A DNA stretch of 51,471 bases from Pseudonocardia sp. TRM90224 (GTDB taxonomy: Bacteria; Actinomycetota; Actinomycetes; Mycobacteriales; Pseudonocardiaceae). Where the stretch lies: positions 1 through 51,471 of the forward strand of contig NZ_JAJGSX010000052.1 in NCBI RefSeq assembly GCF_021245725.1, given 5' to 3'. Under the pieces are notes generated by a model. The model searched no databases. It had not been told where the DNA came from and worked only from the letters and a program-made list of their open reading frames with translations. The translations under genes and the position numbers were made by a program. Of this stretch, positions 47,924-51,471 are shown piece after piece (the first letter of the stretch is position 1; each line of letters begins with the position of its first letter).

Positions 47924-50911
47924 TCAAGGGTCCGAGCGCGCCATTTGCGGGTCCGCCGGGGCCAGCAGCCCGCGCGCGTACGCGACGCTCACGGCCTCGG
48001 TGCGGCTGCTGGCGCTGAGCTTCGCCATGACTCTGGAGAGGTGCACGCTGACCGTCTTCTCGCTGATGAACAGCTCGGCGCCCACCTGTCGGTTGGTCAG
48101 TCCGCCCGCGACCAGCCCCAGCACGGCCCGCTCGCGCGGGGTCAGCTGATCGGCCGACGTGGCCCGCGGCGCCGGGGCGGCGTCGAGCCGGATTCCCGCA
48201 CGGTCCGCCATCGCCGCGACGGCAGCTGCGAGCGGCGCAGCGCCGAGCAGCTCGGCCGTGGCGGCCGCCGCCTTGAGGTCGTCGGCGACGAGCGCATGGG
48301 GTTCCCCGGAGGCGAGCAGCGCCTCCGCGCGGCGCAGCCGGCCGTACGCCTGCCGGTAGGAGCGCTTGCCCTCGTAGCCGAACGCCTCGATCACGGTGGT
48401 CCACGCCGCCGGCTCGGCGCCGGGGCCGAGCCGGCTCAGCTCCGCATGCGCGCGGCGCAGCCACGCCTTGCCCTCCGGCCCGAGCTCGCCGGTGCGCGGC
48501 GCGCCGTGCAGCGCCGTCGCCTCCGCAACCTCCACGAGCGAATGGGCCGCCTTCTCCGCGTCGGCGGGCGCCACCTCTCCGGTGACGGCCGTGTCGACGT
48601 GCGCGGCGACGCCGAGCGCGGCCAGCATGATCGTGCCGATCTGGTGGGGGTACAGCGCGTTCAGCCCGGCGATCGCCTCGTCGATGTGGCGGGCCGCCTC
48701 CGCTGGTCGGCCGCTCCAGAGCGCCGCCTCGGCCTGGGTCTGGCCGAGCAGGCCGATCACCTGCTCGTCGAAGGGCGACAGGTCGCGCAGCTCGGCGGAC
48801 CGTCGCGCGGCCGCCTCCAACCGGCCGCGGCCGACCGCGAGCAGTAGCCCTGCCGCCGCCAGCCGGCCGGCGACGGTGGCCGATACGGACTCGCCCGCCA
48901 GCTCGGCGCCCTCCTCGGCCGCGTCCCACTCGCCGCACATGAAGCGGGTGATCACGTGCGCGACCCTCAGGTCGAGGCCGTACGCGCTCCACGTGATGCC
49001 GTTGGCCGCCGCCCGCGCCTCCCCGACGGTGAACATCTCGTCGGCCGCGGTGAGCTCGCCCGCGTCGAGGTGGGACATGCCGGAGTTGTAGTGGGCGCGC
49101 AGCTCGACGGCGAAGTTGCCGGAGCGCCGGGCGAGCCCCTTCGCCGACGCCAGCTGCTCCCGGGCCCGTGCCGGGTCGCCCGACAGCTCGTTGGAGACGG
49201 CGAGGGAGATCAGCGCGTCGGACCTCGCCCCGAGCGCGTCCAGATCGTCGGCCGGGGCGGCCTCCGCCACCTTCAGCGCCGTCTTCGCGGCCTCGCTGGC
49301 CTCCTGCCACCGGTCGATCCGGCCGAGCGTGCGGGCCAGTACGGCGTAGGCCCACGCGAGGTCGGCCGACGGCGGCCGGTCGGCGATCAGTGCGAGCGAG
49401 GTGCGTGCGACGTCGAGCGCCTCCTGCTCGCGGCCGGCCAGGTCGAGCAGGCGAAGCGCGTAGCGGCGGCCGATGTTGGCGCTGACGACGGGATCGCCGC
49501 GCTGCTCGGCCAGCTCGAGCGCCCGGCTGGCGAGCGCGATGCCGCGGTCGGGATCGCCGGTGGCGCTCGCCGCCCACGCGGCGAGCCGCGTGAGGTCGAG
49601 CTCGTCGATCCCGGCGACCGACTCGGCATCGGGCACCGCCTGCCACAGCTCCAGCGCCTGCTCGGCGTGCAGCAGCATCTCGGCGGGCGCCTCGCGGTTG
49701 TTGGCCTCGCGCGCGGCGGAGACCGAGGCCGCGAGCGCGCAGGGCAGGTCGTGCGCGGCGAGCGCGTGGTAGGCCATCTCGGCCGCGACCTCCGGATCGG
49801 CGGTCGCGCTCCCGAGCAGCTGCGTGTACGCGGCGTGCAGGCGGCTGCGTTCACCCGGCAGCAGCTCCGCGTAGACGGCTTCGCGCAGCAACGCGTGGCG
49901 GAAGGAGTACTCGTCGACGGCGCCCGCCGGCTCGGTGACCAGCACGTGGTGGGCGACCGCCTCGCGCAGCGCCTGCTCCAGCTCGTCCTCCGGCAGCTTG
50001 AGCACCGCCGCGAGCCGCTCGTGGCGGACGAAGCGGCCGGCGACGGACGCCGCTCGCAGCACCCTCTGGGCGCTCGCGGAGAGGCCCTCGACGCGTGCCA
50101 TCAGCACCTCGGCCAGGCCGGAGGGCAGGTGGTCGGACGACGCGGAGACCAGCTCCTCGGCGAAGAACGCGTTGCCCTCGCTGCGCCGCGCCACCCGCTG
50201 GACCATGCTCTCCGAGAGGCTGCCATCGGCCAGCCTGCGCACGAAGTCGACCGACTCGGCGAGCGGGAAGCGCTGCAGCTCGATGCGCTCGACGGCGGGC
50301 AGCCGCACCAGCTCGGACAGCACGCCACGCAGCGGGTGGCGGCGGTGCAGGTCGTCGGTGCGGTAGGTGGACATGATCACCAGCCGCTGCGCGGTGAGCC
50401 GGGAGAGCAGGAACGTCAGCAGGTCGCGGCTGGAGCGGTCGGCCCAGTGCAGGTCTTCGACGGCGAGCAGCACCGGCGCCGTGGTGCTCAGCGCGTCGAG
50501 CGCCGAGAGCATGGCGTCGAACACCTGCAGCTGGCCCAGGTCGCGGTTGTCGCCGCGCCCGGCGCTGTGGACGTGGCCGCCCGGGAGCAGGTGCCGCAAG
50601 GCGGGCCGCTCGGTGATCACGTCGGGGTGGCTGGCCGCGAGCGCCCCGACGATCTCGGTGAAGGGGAGGTAGGGCAGCGACGACTCGGCCGTATCGAGAC
50701 AGCGCCCCAGCAGCACGGTGAACCCGCGCCCCGCCGCCTGCTCGATCGTCTCCGCGACCAGACGGGACTTGCCGACCCCGGCGTCCCCCGACACCAGTAC
50801 GCCGGTCGGCCTGCCCGCGGCCGCCCGTTCGAGCGCGGCACTGAGCGCCGACATCTCCTGTCGGCGCCCTACCAGCGCAATCCCGAAGCCGAGCCGTGGC
50901 ACATCGGTCAT
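47924..50911 (-). CDS. Large LuxR-family (MalT-like) ATPase regulator
   Basis: 995 residues from ATG 50911. The N-terminal AAA domain has Walker A GDAGVGKS at 42-49 and a Walker B-like VLLAVEDLHWADRSS. A long TPR-like helical region (~380-900) follows. The C-terminal LuxR HTH (LTPRERAVLGLVAGGLTNRQ, FISEKTVSVHLSRVMAKL) covers the last ~60 residues. Such regulators sense metabolites or partners through the TPR part. It is co-directional with the P450 operon downstream and could control it. Confidence 0.93.
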   Translation of the reverse strand: MTDVPRLGFGIALVGRRQEMSALSAALERAAAGRPTGVLVSGDAGVGKSRLVAETIEQAAGRGFTVLLGRCLDTAESSLPYLPFTEIVGALAASHPDVITERPALRHLLPGGHVHSAGRGDNRDLGQLQVFDAMLSALDALSTTAPVLLAVEDLHWADRSSRDLLTFLLSRLTAQRLVIMSTYRTDDLHRRHPLRGVLSELVRLPAVERIELQRFPLAESVDFVRRLADGSLSESMVQRVARRSEGNAFFAEELVSASSDHLPSGLAEVLMARVEGLSASAQRVLRAASVAGRFVRHERLAAVLKLPEDELEQALREAVAHHVLVTEPAGAVDEYSFRHALLREAVYAELLPGERSRLHAAYTQLLGSATADPEVAAEMAYHALAAHDLPCALAASVSAAREANNREAPAEMLLHAEQALELWQAVPDAESVAGIDELDLTRLAAWAASATGDPDRGIALASRALELAEQRGDPVVSANIGRRYALRLLDLAGREQEALDVARTSLALIADRPPSADLAWAYAVLARTLGRIDRWQEASEAAKTALKVAEAAPADDLDALGARSDALISLAVSNELSGDPARAREQLASAKGLARRSGNFAVELRAHYNSGMSHLDAGELTAADEMFTVGEARAAANGITWSAYGLDLRVAHVITRFMCGEWDAAEEGAELAGESVSATVAGRLAAAGLLLAVGRGRLEAAARRSAELRDLSPFDEQVIGLLGQTQAEAALWSGRPAEAARHIDEAIAGLNALYPHQIGTIMLAALGVAAHVDTAVTGEVAPADAEKAAHSLVEVAEATALHGAPRTGELGPEGKAWLRRAHAELSRLGPGAEPAAWTTVIEAFGYEGKRSYRQAYGRLRRAEALLASGEPHALVADDLKAAAATAELLGAAPLAAAVAAMADRAGIRLDAAPAPRATSADQLTPRERAVLGLVAGGLTNRQVGAELFISEKTVSVHLSRVMAKLSASSRTEAVSVAYARGLLAPADPQMARSDP

Positions 50912-51126
50912 CGTGACACGGCATACCGACGTTCTGCGTCGGAGTTGTGCTGATCCCCTTCGGCCGCGGCGGGAGCGGGCTCGGCAGGACGGGCGGGCGG
51001 CGGGTCGGCCGCCGCGTTCCGACGCGCGGCCCGGGCCTGCTTGGCGAGGCGGTAGGCCGCGGCGTCGTCCAGGAGCGCCTGGCGGTGGTGGTCGGACTCG
51101 ATGGCTGAGCGTGCGTCGAAGAACAT
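50908..51126 (-). CDS. Small hypothetical protein ahead of the LuxR gene
   Basis: 72 residues from ATG 51126. An N-terminal helix (FFDARSAIESDHHRQALLDD, AAAYRLAKQARAARR) is followed by a Pro/Ala-rich tail. Its stop overlaps the LuxR start by 4 bp, so it is co-translated with it. An in-frame start at 51162 exists but the context favours 51126. No family recognised. The 51127-51393 interval before it holds no supported gene. Confidence 0.55.
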   Translation of the reverse strand: MFFDARSAIESDHHRQALLDDAAAYRLAKQARAARRNAAADPPPARPAEPAPAAAEGDQHNSDAERRYAVSR

Positions 51127-51393
51127 GACTCTAGGTTCGGCCTGAGGCATGCCCTCGGGCATCGGGCGATCACGTCGTGCTGGGGGGCCTCAGGACACCG
51201 GCGGGGGTAAGGGCCCTCAGGGGTGGGTGGCGGGGAGGGGCCGGACCGAGACAGGGGCTAGTCGGACCGCCGGTACGTCGCCGGGCCGGAAGGGCGGGCT
51301 CGGGTGGGGAAAGCCGCACTTGTGCACACCTGGCGTGTGCCGTGCACTTGGCCGGCCGTAGGCACTCGCTCAGCTCACCCCGGGGCTGGGGAC

Positions 51394-51468
51394 AGGGCAG
51401 GAAAGCCACTTTCCTGCCCTGTGAGGGCCGGAAAGTGGCTTTCCTGCCCTCGCGTGCGGAACGCACGC
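51394..51468. repeat. Composite palindromic repeat, family A copy 3
   Basis: The arms (51394-51414 and 51430-51450) and the 15-nt loop are identical to the copy at 33829. The trailing small hairpin is GCGTGCG-GAA-CGCACGC, fully paired, whereas the first copy has one unpaired end. The repeat runs to the window edge, so the gene it follows cannot be seen. Confidence 0.85.
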
Positions 51469-51471
51469 ATC

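Noticed and set aside
48956..50953. 665-residue plus-strand open frame
   Set aside because: Antisense to the LuxR regulator; Arg/Gln/Val-rich shadow.
51170..51466. Small frame beginning MRSAREGRKATFRPSQGRKV, and its look-alike starting at 33902
   Set aside because: The shared start is simply the family A palindrome read as codons; the remainders are unrelated, so these are repeat artefacts, not a gene family.

Overview
The window is very GC-rich, uses GTG starts freely and packs genes with 4-bp ATGA/GTGA overlaps. It carries actinobacterial families: F420-type (DDN) reductase, short Z-isoprenyl synthase, WYL and HxlR regulators, large LuxR ATPase, P450 plus acyl-CoA ligase. I read it as an actinobacterial chromosome, probably Pseudonocardiaceae (Pseudonocardia-like). 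The genus is inference from gene style, not a database match.

Region 1 (1-722) is chromosome: a GNAT acetyltransferase and two large hairpins. Region 2 (723-18584) is a ~17.9-kb integrated element bounded by a 16-bp direct repeat. It sits in the 3' end of a yajQ-family gene and supplies that gene's last codon and stop. Its left arm (956-4828, + strand) is a chain of overlapping small ORFs leading to a DUF2637-type membrane protein and an FtsK/TraB-type DNA translocase, as in actinomycete integrative conjugative elements. Its long minus-strand run (16555 down to 6779) starts with an excisionase-like HTH gene. It continues through a P4/SF3-like helicase, a CHC2/TOPRIM primase (with an iteron-like inverted array inside), a head-to-tail-stopper-like protein and a 1153-aa phage tape measure protein. 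A regulator-like gene and a tyrosine integrase close the right end. No capsid, portal, terminase or tail tube gene is recognisable, so the element looks like a conjugative-element/phage hybrid or a satellite. That is the most unusual feature of the window.

Region 3 (18563-34346) is ordinary chromosome: yajQ, tRNA-Tyr(GTA), two genes each broken by one apparent single-base frameshift, an epoxide hydrolase/AlkZ-like pair facing a WYL regulator, an HxlR regulator with two operators, trpD, VOC proteins, two paralogous methyltransferases, and a DDN-hemerythrin fusion. Several divergent promoters here contain clear inverted-repeat operators.

Region 4 (34415-51471) holds a Z-isoprenyl diphosphate synthase, a KSTD-like flavoprotein, a patatin, a 2H phosphoesterase, an AGPS-like FAD oxidase, an SMR transporter, a class C serine hydrolase, an acyl-CoA dehydrogenase, a translationally coupled P450/acyl-CoA ligase pair and a giant LuxR regulator. 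Recurrent near-identical palindromes (one family with GGAAAGCCACTTTCC arms, another with TTCCCCACCGTTTTG arms) lie just downstream of several genes in regions 3 and 4. They look like a dispersed family of terminator-like repeats.
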